A stretch of 64,000 nucleotides of DNA from NCBI RefSeq assembly GCF_008704205.1, contig NZ_VXLC01000001.1, forward strand, positions 248,001-312,000. The letters are read 5' to 3'. The notes under the pieces were generated by a model. It had not been told where the DNA came from. It ran no database searches and saw nothing but the letters and a program-made list of their open reading frames with translations. The translations under genes were made by a program, and so were the position numbers. This DNA comes from Nocardia colli (GTDB lineage: Bacteria; Actinomycetota; Actinomycetes; Mycobacteriales; Mycobacteriaceae). Positions 1-8,459 of this stretch are shown here, in pieces (positions within the stretch are counted from its first letter, which is position 1; each line of letters begins with the position of its first letter).

Positions 1-1104
1 CATGTCCGGAACACCCTTGCCCGCAACGACATTCATTCCTACCACCAGGAGGTGGCGCCGGGCCGATTGCAGACCATCGCACGCCTCGGCCCCGAACACG
101 GCACCCCCGCACTGCTGCTGAACGGTCACCTCGACATGGATCCGCTCGGCCGGGACTTCCCGGGCGAGCCGTTCGCCGCCCGGCGCGACGGCGATCGGCT
201 CTACGGCGCGGGTCTGCACAACATGAAGAGCGGCCTGGCGGCGATACTCGGAGCGGCTATCGCGTTGCGCCGCAGCGGCATTGCGCTGCACCGGCCGTTA
301 CTGCTCGAGTTCGTCGTCGGCGAGCTACAGGGCGGGGTCGGCACCCGGCACGCCCTGCGCAGCGGCCTCACCGCGGACGCCGCCGTGGTCCCCGAACCGT
401 ATTCGGTCCGCCGGGTGATCACCCGCACCGCCGGGGTGCACAAGTTCGCCGTAGTCGTGCGCGGCACCACCGCGCACACCAGCAGGCACCACGAGGGCGT
501 CGACGCGGTCGCGATCCTGCGCCGCGTGCTCGATCTGCTCGACACCGCCGACCTCGGCCTGCACAACCACGAATTCCCGCCGCTGCCAAGGCTTCAGGTG
601 GCCAGCCTGATCGCGGGACGTGGCGAAGGCCACGACCTGTCCGGCGTGAGCTACTGCTCGGACAAGGCCACCGCGCTGATCGATCTGCGCTATCCGCCGC
701 CCTACGAGCCGCACCATGTCGGCAAAGCCATCGACGCCGTGCTGGAGCACGCCCGCGACACCTTCCCGCAAGCGCAGATCACCATGGAGCATCCGGTCGA
801 TCCGCAGTTCCGGGTCGGCGGCACCGATATGCCGCCGATGGACATGCCGGCCGACTGCTCGGTGGTCCGCGATATCGCCGAATTACTGCCGCAGGTCTCG
901 GATTTCCAGGTCGAGGAGACCGGGCTGGCACTGCCCTACTCCTACTGCGGCAACGACACCACGCACCTGAGCCGGGCAGGCATCGAATGCTGCCTGTTCG
1001 GGCCGCGCGGCGATACCCCAGACACCGAACACCACGTCCTGATCAGCGAAATGCGTGCCTGCACAGACACTCTCGCCCTGTTGGCGGCACGCCGCTGCGG
1101 GTGA
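1..1104 (+). CDS. M20-family metallohydrolase (ArgE/DapE-like), 5' end missing
   Basis: The frame is open from the first base of the window, so the start codon lies upstream; the GTG at 52 is internal because the preceding codons already read like an M20 N-terminus. Visible motifs are NGHLDMDP (first metal His and following Asp), LHNMKSGLAA, GELQGGVGT and a C-terminal GPRGDTPDTEHH segment with a His ligand. Family members hydrolyse amide bonds with a two-metal centre. Two usual residues differ: the bridging Asp of the D-M-K-G motif is Asn, and the usual EE before GG is GE, so the catalytic Glu appears absent. It may be a divergent subfamily with other chemistry. The substrate is unknown. It converges on the TPR gene with a 4-bp gap. 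Confidence 0.8.
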   Translation, partial: HVRNTLARNDIHSYHQEVAPGRLQTIARLGPEHGTPALLLNGHLDMDPLGRDFPGEPFAARRDGDRLYGAGLHNMKSGLAAILGAAIALRRSGIALHRPLLLEFVVGELQGGVGTRHALRSGLTADAAVVPEPYSVRRVITRTAGVHKFAVVVRGTTAHTSRHHEGVDAVAILRRVLDLLDTADLGLHNHEFPPLPRLQVASLIAGRGEGHDLSGVSYCSDKATALIDLRYPPPYEPHHVGKAIDAVLEHARDTFPQAQITMEHPVDPQFRVGGTDMPPMDMPADCSVVRDIAELLPQVSDFQVEETGLALPYSYCGNDTTHLSRAGIECCLFGPRGDTPDTEHHVLISEMRACTDTLALLAARRCG

Positions 1105-1108
1105 CCAC

Positions 1109-3994
1109 TCACCGGCCCCTGCTGCGTAGTTCCGCTCGCACCTGGGCCGCGAGCTGTAACCCGATGCCGTCGTACAGCGCGAGCGCCTGCGTCAGCAGCG
1201 CATCGGCCTGCGCTCCGGAACCCGTCGCCGTCTCGAGGCCGGCCAGGCTGCGCAGCGCGTCCGCCTGCCCGAGCGGGTCACAGATCCGATGCGCGACGTC
1301 CATCGACTCGACGTAATACTTACGCGCGGCATCGAATCGGCCGAACTGCCGGTCGATGTGCCCCAGCCCGCGCAGCGCATCGACCTGCCCGAGCGGATCG
1401 TTGATCTCCACCGCGATCTTGTACGCCAGCTGGAACAGGCCGAGCGCTTCGGCGTGATCCCCCGCCTTGCGCGCGAGATTGCCCAGCCCCCACAGGGTCC
1501 AGCCCTCGCCGTAGCGATCGCGGATGCGGCGGGCGATCTCCAGCGCGTCGTCGAAGTAGCGGCGCGCGGTCTCGTGATCGCCGACCAGCCGTTCGATGTG
1601 CCCGAGCCCGCGCAGCGCATCGCCCTCCAGCTTCTGATGATTCAGCCCCCTGGCGATCTCCAGCGCCTCGGCGTACCTGCGCTCGGCGCCCTCCGGATCG
1701 CCGAGCCGCCGGATCACCTCTGCGAATCCCCACTGCGCGCTGGCCACCCGCACCGGATCGTCGATGGCCTCCGCGATGGCCAGCGCCTGCGCCGAACAGT
1801 TCCAGGCCGCACGGTATTCGGACGAGGCGCGCTCGACATGCGCGAGCCCGTCCAGCGCATCGCATTCGGTCGGCTGATCGTCGATGTCCCGCGCGATGCC
1901 GAGGGCTTCGCTGAAATAGCCCCGCGCCGCCGCATGGTCGCCGGTGACCCGTGCCGTCTGCCCCAGCTCGCAGAGCACGGCCGCCTGGCATTGCCGGTCG
2001 CCGAGCTCGACGGCGATCTTGCGCGCCTGCCGAAAGCCGGTGCACGCCTGCTCATGCTGACCGATCAGCCGATCGACTCGGCCCTTGCCAACCAGCACCC
2101 AGGCCTGCGCGCGCCGGTCGCCGACCTTGGTCGCGATATCCAATGCCCTTGCGTAGAGCCGCAATGCGAGCGACCAGTGACCGACGCCGGACAGATGCGA
2201 GGCCAGCCGGGTAGCCAATTCCGCTGCCGCCGCACTCGGTTCGGCGTCGCGCAGGCAGCCGACGAGCATTTCGCGCTCCCTGGTGAGCCAGGCCCGCGCG
2301 CGGGCCGCGTCCGCCGACGGATTCGAAAGGTGTTCGCTGCCCGCCGGATCGAAGACCTGGTTGGTGTTGGCCCGGCGGGCCACCTCGAGGCTGTCACCGA
2401 CCAGGCGATCGATGACGGCGGCGTACTCCACCGTCGAGTCCTCCCGCTCCGCATGCAGGCGCGCACACAGCCGGGTGAGGTCGTGCATCCGATAACGCGG
2501 CCCGCCGGGGCCACCGGGCGACGGATCGAGGAATCCCGCCTCGAACAGCCTGCGCACCAACATCTTCCCGTCCCGCAGCGGCACCGCGGCCATGGTCGAC
2601 ATCGCCTCGGCGGTGATCTCCGGGCCGGGAAACCAGCCGAGCAGCCGGACGGCGCGCTGCTGCCCGGCATCCGGCAGCCGCTGGTAGGACAGCTCGAACG
2701 CCGCCCGCAGCGATTCGTCCTCGGCCGTGAACCGATCCAGCAGATGCTCGGCCGCGGAGCCGTCCGTGCGGTCCGCCGGCGCGCGCTTGATCCGTTCGGT
2801 CAGCTGCGCGATATCGGCCGCGCTGTCGGCCAGCATGGCCTCGCCGTGATGCGCGATCTGCCCGCCGATCAGCCGGATCGCCAGGGGCAATCGTCCTGCG
2901 GTGTGCAGGATCTGGCGCACCGCGTCCCGGTCGTACCCTGCGCGCAGGTTGCCGAGTTTGACCAGCAGTTCCTCGGCCTCGGCCCACTCCATCACATCCA
3001 GGCGCAGCGGAACGGCCTCGGCCAGCCCGGTGAGCTTGCTGCGGCTGGTGATCAGCACGAAGCAGCCGGGCGCCTGGGGCAGTAGATGTTTCACCTGCGC
3101 GCTGTCGAGCGCGTTGTCGAACACGATCAGCATCCGGCGCTGGCGGGTCGCCGTGCGCCAGCGGTTGGCCCGCCCGGCCAGGTCCGTTTCGATGGTCTCG
3201 CGCGGCACGCCGATCTGGAGCAGCAGCTGTTCGAGCACGTCGACCGGTTCGCGGGGCTCGCGGCCGAGGGTGTAGCCGTGCAGGTCGATCCAGAGGGTGC
3301 CGTCGGGATAGTGCTTGCCGAATACCGCGACCGCGTATCTGGCCAGCGCGGTCTTGCCGATCCCGGTGAGCCCGACGATGACGTGCGCGGCCACCGCCCC
3401 GCTGCTCAGGTGCGCGGTAACTCGTTCGCGCAGTTGCGCTTTCGGCCCTTCCCGGCCGGTGAAATGCGGCACCTCCGCAGGCAGGTCACGGCCGGCCCGC
3501 ACCGGCTGACGGCCGATGGATCGCCTGGCCACCGCCTCGTGATATTCCATCCGTTCGGTATGCGGCATGTACGCCAGATCCGCGACGTCGACCAACTGGT
3601 CCCAGGCCGTACCGTAAATGGCGGCAAGGTTTTTCAGCACCCGGATGGTCGGGCGGGCGCCGCTGGGCCGGTGCTGTTCGTCGTCCGGATCCGCGCCGTC
3701 CCTGGCGAACGGCCACGCCTCGTATTCGGAGATCCGGCTGGCCTTCATCGCCGCCCGGGCGCTGTCGGTCACCTCGTTGTAGCGCTCGGCGACCGCGGCC
3801 TGGGTCAGTCCGTTGGCATAGCGCCAGGCCGCCCGCGGCCGATAGCCGCGCTGGCGCAGCTCCGCCGCCAGCGGTTCGAGCAGTTGCACCTCGGTCAGAC
3901 CGAGATCGGCCAGCCGATCCCGCAGCCGCCGCCGCTGCTCGGCGGTCAAATTACCGCCGGGACGCCATCGTTCGGTTCGGCCGGATCGATCCAT
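1109..3994 (-). CDS. XRE-like HTH / NB-ARC ATPase / TPR regulator-like protein
   Basis: 961 residues. The N-terminus (about 50-140) looks like an XRE-type helix-turn-helix region (GLTQAAVAERYN, SRISEYE, RPTIRVLKNLAAIYG). An NB-ARC module follows: PHFTGRE at about 176-182, Walker A GLTGIGKTAL at 208-217, and a Walker B-like LIVFDN. The C-terminal half (from about 600) carries roughly nine TPR units of about 40 residues with recurring A.RY(F/Y).EAL.IAR patterns. The order resembles AfsR/STAND-type signal-transducing ATPases but lacks the SARP domain. STAND proteins act as ligand-triggered switches; the ligand and target here are unknown. The start has a good GGGAGGG ribosome site. It is divergent from the small gene at 4226. 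Confidence 0.85.
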   Translation of the reverse strand: MDRSGRTERWRPGGNLTAEQRRRLRDRLADLGLTEVQLLEPLAAELRQRGYRPRAAWRYANGLTQAAVAERYNEVTDSARAAMKASRISEYEAWPFARDGADPDDEQHRPSGARPTIRVLKNLAAIYGTAWDQLVDVADLAYMPHTERMEYHEAVARRSIGRQPVRAGRDLPAEVPHFTGREGPKAQLRERVTAHLSSGAVAAHVIVGLTGIGKTALARYAVAVFGKHYPDGTLWIDLHGYTLGREPREPVDVLEQLLLQIGVPRETIETDLAGRANRWRTATRQRRMLIVFDNALDSAQVKHLLPQAPGCFVLITSRSKLTGLAEAVPLRLDVMEWAEAEELLVKLGNLRAGYDRDAVRQILHTAGRLPLAIRLIGGQIAHHGEAMLADSAADIAQLTERIKRAPADRTDGSAAEHLLDRFTAEDESLRAAFELSYQRLPDAGQQRAVRLLGWFPGPEITAEAMSTMAAVPLRDGKMLVRRLFEAGFLDPSPGGPGGPRYRMHDLTRLCARLHAEREDSTVEYAAVIDRLVGDSLEVARRANTNQVFDPAGSEHLSNPSADAARARAWLTREREMLVGCLRDAEPSAAAAELATRLASHLSGVGHWSLALRLYARALDIATKVGDRRAQAWVLVGKGRVDRLIGQHEQACTGFRQARKIAVELGDRQCQAAVLCELGQTARVTGDHAAARGYFSEALGIARDIDDQPTECDALDGLAHVERASSEYRAAWNCSAQALAIAEAIDDPVRVASAQWGFAEVIRRLGDPEGAERRYAEALEIARGLNHQKLEGDALRGLGHIERLVGDHETARRYFDDALEIARRIRDRYGEGWTLWGLGNLARKAGDHAEALGLFQLAYKIAVEINDPLGQVDALRGLGHIDRQFGRFDAARKYYVESMDVAHRICDPLGQADALRSLAGLETATGSGAQADALLTQALALYDGIGLQLAAQVRAELRSRGR

Positions 3995-4127
3995 CCCGCC
4001 ACCCTCCCGCGCGCGATGGGTCCGGCAGGGTGCGCCGGAACCGGAGAATCGAGACGCTGATTGTGATTAATTCCTTGGTAGCAGTGCCGTTTTCCCAGGT
4101 CAAGTAATTGGGCCTACCCGATAAAAC

Positions 4128-4152
4128 GCCGCGCCCGCTGGGATCGCGGCGC
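4128..4152 (+). other. GC-rich hairpin in leader of the 4226 gene
   Basis: CGCCGCG at 4128-4134 and CGCGGCG at 4146-4152 can form a 7-bp stem with an 11-nt loop, in the divergent intergenic region about 75 bp upstream of the small gene. It could be a leader structure or chance in GC-rich DNA. The divergent region 3995-4225 otherwise shows no site I can name. Confidence 0.3.
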
Positions 4153-4225
4153 GCCGAAAAGAACTGGCACCCTGAAGGACGTCACCTGGACAATGTGACG
4201 AAGGCGGACGAAAGGGGGTCCCGCG

Positions 4226-4612
4226 ATGACGATCAAAGCCACTGACTGGCTCATCACCAGCGATGTCGCGCACGAGGCAGCGTTCCGGGTCGATCTGCCC
4301 GAGCAGGACCGGGGCAGCTGGATCTTGTCCTACCTGCCGACCAACCGGCGGCTCAGCAAGAACCAGGCGATGGCCGGCATGGTGCTGGCGGAGATGATCG
4401 TGCTCGGCGGCCTGTACCCGGCCGGATTGAATCATGAAGTCGCGCAACTGCATGCGGCCGAACTCGGCAGCACCCTGCACGACATCATGAGCCTGCTCGC
4501 GTTACGGGCACCCGCCGAATCTCCGGAGCCGGACGCGGACTGGTGCCCGGCCGATGACCGGGCGCGATCGGCGGCGGCGCTGATGCACGGCATGCGGTGC
4601 TTCGCCGCGTAG
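4226..4612 (+). CDS. Small actinobacterial hypothetical protein
   Basis: 128 residues with no domain I can name. It has no signal peptide or membrane segment. A central stretch (WILSYLPTNRRLSKNQAMAG, followed by an alanine/leucine-rich helical part) resembles small orphan proteins common in Nocardia-type genomes. The start is supported by a purine-rich GAAAGGGGG just upstream. It is transcribed divergently from the large HTH/NB-ARC/TPR gene and ends 4 bp before the convergent deaminase gene. A link to the STAND protein through the shared promoter region is possible but is only inferred from position. Confidence 0.65.
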   Translation: MTIKATDWLITSDVAHEAAFRVDLPEQDRGSWILSYLPTNRRLSKNQAMAGMVLAEMIVLGGLYPAGLNHEVAQLHAAELGSTLHDIMSLLALRAPAESPEPDADWCPADDRARSAAALMHGMRCFAA

Positions 4613-4616
4613 GGCC

Positions 4617-5978
4617 CTAACCCGCTTTGGCCACCAAAGCGGCTTGCGCCCTGGCCACTTGGCGTCCGACGGTCTCCTCCTCGACGGTGCGCAGCCTGCC
4701 GTCGCGGACGACCTCGCGACCGTTCACGATCAGCGCCGCGAGGGGTGGCGCCGAGCCGAGCACGAGCGCGGTCACCGGATCGTCGATGCCCGCGTGCGCC
4801 GGGGTGTCCAGCCGCCACAGCGCCAGATCGGCCAGCTTGCCCCGTTCGATCGAGCCGATCTCGGCATCCCGGCCGAGCACCCGGGCACCGCCGATCGTGG
4901 CCAGCGCCAACGACGTTCGCACGGTCATCGCGCGCGGGCCGCCCTTGTTGCGGGCGAAGAACAGCGCGTTGCGCGGCTCCTCGATCATCGAGCTGGACTC
5001 GTTGCTCGCCGCGCCGTCCACCCCGAGACCGACCGGCACCCCGGCCCGCACCAGATCGGCGGTGCGGGCGATGCCCGCGCCGATGCGCGCGTTCGAGGTG
5101 GGGCAATGCGCCACTCCGGTGCCGGTTTTCGCCATCGTCTCGATCGCCGAGTCGTCCAGGTGGATCGCGTGCGCCCACCAGACATCAGCGCCCACCCAGC
5201 CGAGCTGCTCCATGTACTGCGCGGGCGTACAGCCGAATGTTTCGGCGCAATAGTCCTGTTCGTCGATCGTCTCCGCGACGTGGGTGTGCAACCGCACCCC
5301 GGCCTCGCGCGCCAGCACCGCCGATTCGCGCAGCAGGTCGGGCGTCACCGAGAACGGCGAGCACGGGGCGAGCGCGATGCGCAGCATCGAGTCGAACGAC
5401 GAATCATGGTGGCGGGCAATAGCCACCGTGCTGTCGGCCAGGATGGCGTCCAGCGTCTGCACCACGTGATCGGGCGGCAGGCCACCGGAGCTCGCGCCCA
5501 GATCCATCGAGCCTCGGCACGGATGGAAGCGCAGGCCCACCTCGGCCGCCGCGTCGATCTCGGCGCCGAGCAGATCCCCGCCCGCGCGCGGGAACACGTA
5601 GTGATGATCCGTCGTGGTGGTACAACCGGTCCGGGCCAGCGACGCGAGCCCACCGGTCGCCGCGATCCGCACCGCTTCCTCATCGATGCCCGCCCAGATC
5701 GGATAGAGCGTGGTGAGCCACTCGAACAGCGTGTTGTCCGCGGCGAGGCCGCGGGTGATCCACTGATAGAGATGGTGGTGCGTGTTCACCAGACCGGGCG
5801 TCAGCAGGCAGCCGCGGCCATCGATGCGCAGCGCCTCCTCGTCCGGCGCGGGCGCCGCGCCCGCGCCGACGGCCTCGATCCGGTTGCCGCGCAACACCAC
5901 ATAGCCGTCGCGGTATTCGGTGCCGGCCGCGTCGACGGTAGCGATGGCGCAACCCTCGATGACTGTCACTGGGTCCAT
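4617..5978 (-). CDS. 8-oxoguanine deaminase-like amidohydrolase
   Basis: 453 residues of the cytosine deaminase/TRZ-ATZ amidohydrolase family. The metal motif NTHHHLYQ lies near residue 65, HTHVAET near 230, a WWAHAIHLDD segment near 265, and GVDGAASNES supplies the conserved late Asp. The sequence resembles the 8-oxoguanine deaminases of actinobacteria, which convert 8-oxoguanine to urate. Its start overlaps the 3' end of the uricase gene by 13 bp, so it is the last gene of a purine operon whose next step consumes its product. Atrazine-chlorohydrolase-like or guanine deaminase activity is the main alternative; the context favours a urate-forming enzyme. Confidence 0.83.
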   Translation of the reverse strand: MDPVTVIEGCAIATVDAAGTEYRDGYVVLRGNRIEAVGAGAAPAPDEEALRIDGRGCLLTPGLVNTHHHLYQWITRGLAADNTLFEWLTTLYPIWAGIDEEAVRIAATGGLASLARTGCTTTTDHHYVFPRAGGDLLGAEIDAAAEVGLRFHPCRGSMDLGASSGGLPPDHVVQTLDAILADSTVAIARHHDSSFDSMLRIALAPCSPFSVTPDLLRESAVLAREAGVRLHTHVAETIDEQDYCAETFGCTPAQYMEQLGWVGADVWWAHAIHLDDSAIETMAKTGTGVAHCPTSNARIGAGIARTADLVRAGVPVGLGVDGAASNESSSMIEEPRNALFFARNKGGPRAMTVRTSLALATIGGARVLGRDAEIGSIERGKLADLALWRLDTPAHAGIDDPVTALVLGSAPPLAALIVNGREVVRDGRLRTVEEETVGRQVARAQAALVAKAG

Positions 5979-6871
5979 GCAGGTCCTGCCTCTGGTGCGT
6001 CGGCCCGCTGCACAGTCGCGTGGATCAGACCGTAGGGACGATCAGCGGCATGGTAAACCTCGCCGTTGTTCTCGATGCCGAAGCGTTGCAGGTCGTAATC
6101 GAAGTGGTGCTTATTCGGCGCGGCCAGCCGGATCTCGGCCAGCACGGGATACGCCTCGAGTGCGGCCTTGCCCATCTCGAACAGCGTCTGCTGCAATGCC
6201 TTCGAATGCTGGGTCGCGAACGTCTCGACCAAGCGCGCCCGGATGCCCGCGTACACCTCGTCCCAGGCGATGCCGGTGGTCCCCGCGAAGCGCCACTCCA
6301 CGACCAGCGACGTCGCCAGCATCCGGTCGTGCGTCGGCGCGAGCACGGTGAACTCGTCGGTCAGGAAGTCGGCGAACTCCGAACCGGTCGACTTCAGGAT
6401 GGTCAGATCCTTCACCCCGCCGATCACCCAGGCCTGCCGGTCCGTGCCCTTGCCCGCCACGGTGACCGCCGCGGTGCGCACCTCCGGGCCCTGCCGGACC
6501 CAGGTGTAGTCGTGTTCCTTGCCGTCGACCGAAACCCGTTGCCAGGCATACTCGTCGACCTCGATCCGCGCGCCGGTCACCGGCTCGACATCGTCGACGA
6601 AGTGCCCCGCCAGCGCCAGCGCGTAATCCTCGATCGTCTGTAGCCCAGGCTGTTTCGCGTAGCTGTAGGCGGTCTGCTTCTGCGTATCGGTCGGCAGCAC
6701 CTTGCGCTGATCACCGGCGGTGTAGGCCTCGGCGAAATCGCCACGCAGCACGGTGGACACGTTCACGTCGCGGATCTCGTGGCGGGAGTGCTGCCGCCAG
6801 ATCCGGACGATCCGGTTCTCCGCCTTGCCGTATCGGTGGTCGGACAACTCGATCGGCCCGGTCAGTTCCAT
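5966..6871 (-). CDS. Urate oxidase (uricase)
   Basis: 301 residues, the usual length for uricase. It has the T-fold features of the family: LSDHRYGKAENRIVR near the N-terminus, the VLPTDTQKQTAYSYAK segment, and a C-terminal NKHHFDYDLQRFG region. The enzyme is cofactor-free and oxidises urate to 5-hydroxyisourate. I place the start at the ATG at 6871 (MELTGP) because a GGGAG lies about 12 bp upstream; the frame also opens at 6907. It sits between the 5-hydroxyisourate hydrolase gene (7-bp gap) and the 8-oxoguanine deaminase gene (13-bp overlap), which points to translational coupling in a purine-degradation operon. Confidence 0.95.
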   Translation of the reverse strand: MELTGPIELSDHRYGKAENRIVRIWRQHSRHEIRDVNVSTVLRGDFAEAYTAGDQRKVLPTDTQKQTAYSYAKQPGLQTIEDYALALAGHFVDDVEPVTGARIEVDEYAWQRVSVDGKEHDYTWVRQGPEVRTAAVTVAGKGTDRQAWVIGGVKDLTILKSTGSEFADFLTDEFTVLAPTHDRMLATSLVVEWRFAGTTGIAWDEVYAGIRARLVETFATQHSKALQQTLFEMGKAALEAYPVLAEIRLAAPNKHHFDYDLQRFGIENNGEVYHAADRPYGLIHATVQRADAPEAGPAWTQ

Positions 6872-6878
6872 GCTCGGT

Positions 6879-7196
6879 TCAGCTCCCTCGATAGGTGGAA
6901 AAGGCAAACGGCGACAGCAACAACGGGACGTGGTAGTGCCGCTCCTCGGTGACTTCGAAGCTCACCGAGACCTCGGGGTAAAAGGTGTCGACCTGTTGCC
7001 CGGCGAAATAGGGCCCGGTCGCGAACACCAGGCGATAGATGGCCGCCGGCAGCGTGCCGCCCAGCGCGCCGATCCGGCCGTCCGCGTCGGTCGTACCCGA
7101 ATCCAGCTGCTCGGCACCGCGATACAGCGTGACCGCGACATCCTGCGCGGGCGCGCCGCGCATCGCGTCGAGCACGTGCGTACTCAGGGAGCTCAT
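6879..7196 (-). CDS. uraH: 5-hydroxyisourate hydrolase (transthyretin-like)
   Basis: 105 residues ending in YRGS, the signature C-terminus of 5-hydroxyisourate hydrolases; the N-terminal LSTHVLD and the central DADGRIG are also family hallmarks. It opens the ring of 5-hydroxyisourate, the product of uricase, to give OHCU. The start overlaps the stop of the upstream OHCU decarboxylase gene by 4 bp, so the two are translationally coupled. Active-site candidates visible are His in the N-terminal motif, Arg of DGRIG and the terminal Tyr-Arg-Gly-Ser. Confidence 0.96.
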   Translation of the reverse strand: MSSLSTHVLDAMRGAPAQDVAVTLYRGAEQLDSGTTDADGRIGALGGTLPAAIYRLVFATGPYFAGQQVDTFYPEVSVSFEVTEERHYHVPLLLSPFAFSTYRGS

Positions 7197-7696
7197 CGGG
7201 TCGCCGCCAGCAACGCGCGCAACCGGATTCGATTGATCTTCGCCAGTTCGGTTCGCATGACCCGCCTTTCGGTCTCGGCATCGTTGCCCAGTCGCGCCTC
7301 CAGGATCGCGAGCAGCTCACCGCCCGATCTGCCGCTCGCACAGACCAGATAGATGTGCCCGAACCGCGCCTCGTAGGCCCGGTTCCCGTCCGCGAGCGCC
7401 GACCGTACCGCGTCCGCGGCCGTGGCGACCCCCGCTTGCTCGCGCGCCGAGGCCGCCGTGTCCGGCCGCTCGCCGATCCGCGGGTGCCCGGCCAGCGCTC
7501 GATCGATCTCGGACTCGGGCAGTCCGGCCAGCGCGGCGTCCGCGGCATCGAGCAGGGCATCGACGCTCGGATACGGCCGCCCCGCGGCCAGCACCCGCGC
7601 CCATTCGGGCGAAGAGCAACACGCGAGCAATGCCTCGGTGGCGGCGCCGTCGGGCAGCGCGTCGAACCCGGCGAGGCCCGCCTCGTCGTCTGTCAT
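7193..7696 (-). CDS. uraD: OHCU decarboxylase
   Basis: 167 residues, matching the family length. It contains the diagnostic HPRIGERP motif, FGHIYLVCASGRSGGELLA and a C-terminal helix rich in basic residues (RVMRTELAKINRIRLR). The enzyme decarboxylates 2-oxo-4-hydroxy-4-carboxy-5-ureidoimidazoline stereospecifically to S-allantoin. The frame is open far upstream, but similarity begins at MTDDEAG, so I start at the ATG at 7696. It is the first gene of the uraD-uraH-uricase-deaminase operon. The promoter must lie in the roughly 150-bp region shared with the divergent nucleotidyltransferase gene. Confidence 0.92.
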   Translation of the reverse strand: MTDDEAGLAGFDALPDGAATEALLACCSSPEWARVLAAGRPYPSVDALLDAADAALAGLPESEIDRALAGHPRIGERPDTAASAREQAGVATAADAVRSALADGNRAYEARFGHIYLVCASGRSGGELLAILEARLGNDAETERRVMRTELAKINRIRLRALLAATR

Positions 7697-7846
7697 CGGA
7701 ACAGCATCGAATACGACCCGCCCGGCCGCCACCCGAAAGAGATAGATCACCCTCGGCGTGTCGCCGCAATGAATGCGGCCCCGCAGGTCCCCGAGCAGCA
7801 CTCTTCCGGCACGCGCGCGCCGCGGTTCCGGGCTACCGTCGTAGCC

Positions 7847-8446
7847 ATGGCTGTACCCGATCGCCCGGCCGCCCCGCCCGTCTGCGCGGGCATCGTGCTC
7901 GCCGCGGGCGCCGGAACCCGGTATGGGCGGCCGAAGGCACTGGCCGAGGGCGGCGCCTGGCTGCGCGGCGCGGTGGCCGCGCTGCGCGACGGCGGCTGCG
8001 ATCCGGTGATCGTGGTCCTCGGCGCCACCGGACCCGATCCGCGCCCGCTCGACCTTCCGGCCGGCGTCCAGCACGTCTGGGCCGCGGACTGGGCCACCGG
8101 GCTCGGCGCGTCCGTCCGGGCCGGGCTGATCGCCGCCGCGCGCACCCCGGCGCGCTACGCCGCGATCATGCCGGTGGATACGCCGGACGTAGGCGCGGAG
8201 GTCGTCGCCCGGGTCACCGCCGCCGCGTTCGCCTCGTCGAGCGGCCTCGCGCGGGCTGTGTTCCACAACACACCCGGGCATCCGGTTGTGCTCGCGCACA
8301 AGCACTGGACCTCGATATGTCAGGAGGCCGTAGGAGATTCAGGCGCGCGCACCTATTTGTCTCGCAAGACAGATATGGTGTGCGTCACGTGCGACGATTT
8401 GGCGACGGGCGTCGATCGTGACTACCCGGCCTCGTCCGCACGGTGA
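7847..8446 (+). CDS. MocA/MobA-like nucleotidyltransferase
   Basis: 199 residues. The N-terminal CAGIVLAAGAGTRYGRPKAL is the nucleotide-binding signature of molybdopterin cytidylyl/guanylyltransferases, and MPVDTPDVG and NTPGHPVVL match the central metal and substrate motifs. Members attach CMP or GMP to molybdopterin; next to an XdhC-like gene, cytidylyl transfer for a xanthine-dehydrogenase-type enzyme is the best guess. The start is the ATG at 7847, since everything upstream in frame lies antisense to uraD. It precedes the XdhC-like gene by 13 bp and diverges from the urate operon. No molybdenum hydroxylase subunit is in the window. Confidence 0.88.
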   Translation: MAVPDRPAAPPVCAGIVLAAGAGTRYGRPKALAEGGAWLRGAVAALRDGGCDPVIVVLGATGPDPRPLDLPAGVQHVWAADWATGLGASVRAGLIAAARTPARYAAIMPVDTPDVGAEVVARVTAAAFASSSGLARAVFHNTPGHPVVLAHKHWTSICQEAVGDSGARTYLSRKTDMVCVTCDDLATGVDRDYPASSAR

Positions 8447-8459
8447 TCGGAGCGAGCAG

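Noticed and set aside
1..1104. Allantoate amidohydrolase or another ureide enzyme, given the nearby urate genes
   Set aside because: The motifs are of the ArgE/DapE-like M20 branch and differ from the hydantoinase/carbamoylase branch that includes AllC.
1289..3085. 598-codon plus-strand frame opposite the TPR gene
   Set aside because: It is antisense to a protein with clear NB-ARC and TPR motifs; its translation shows no domain.
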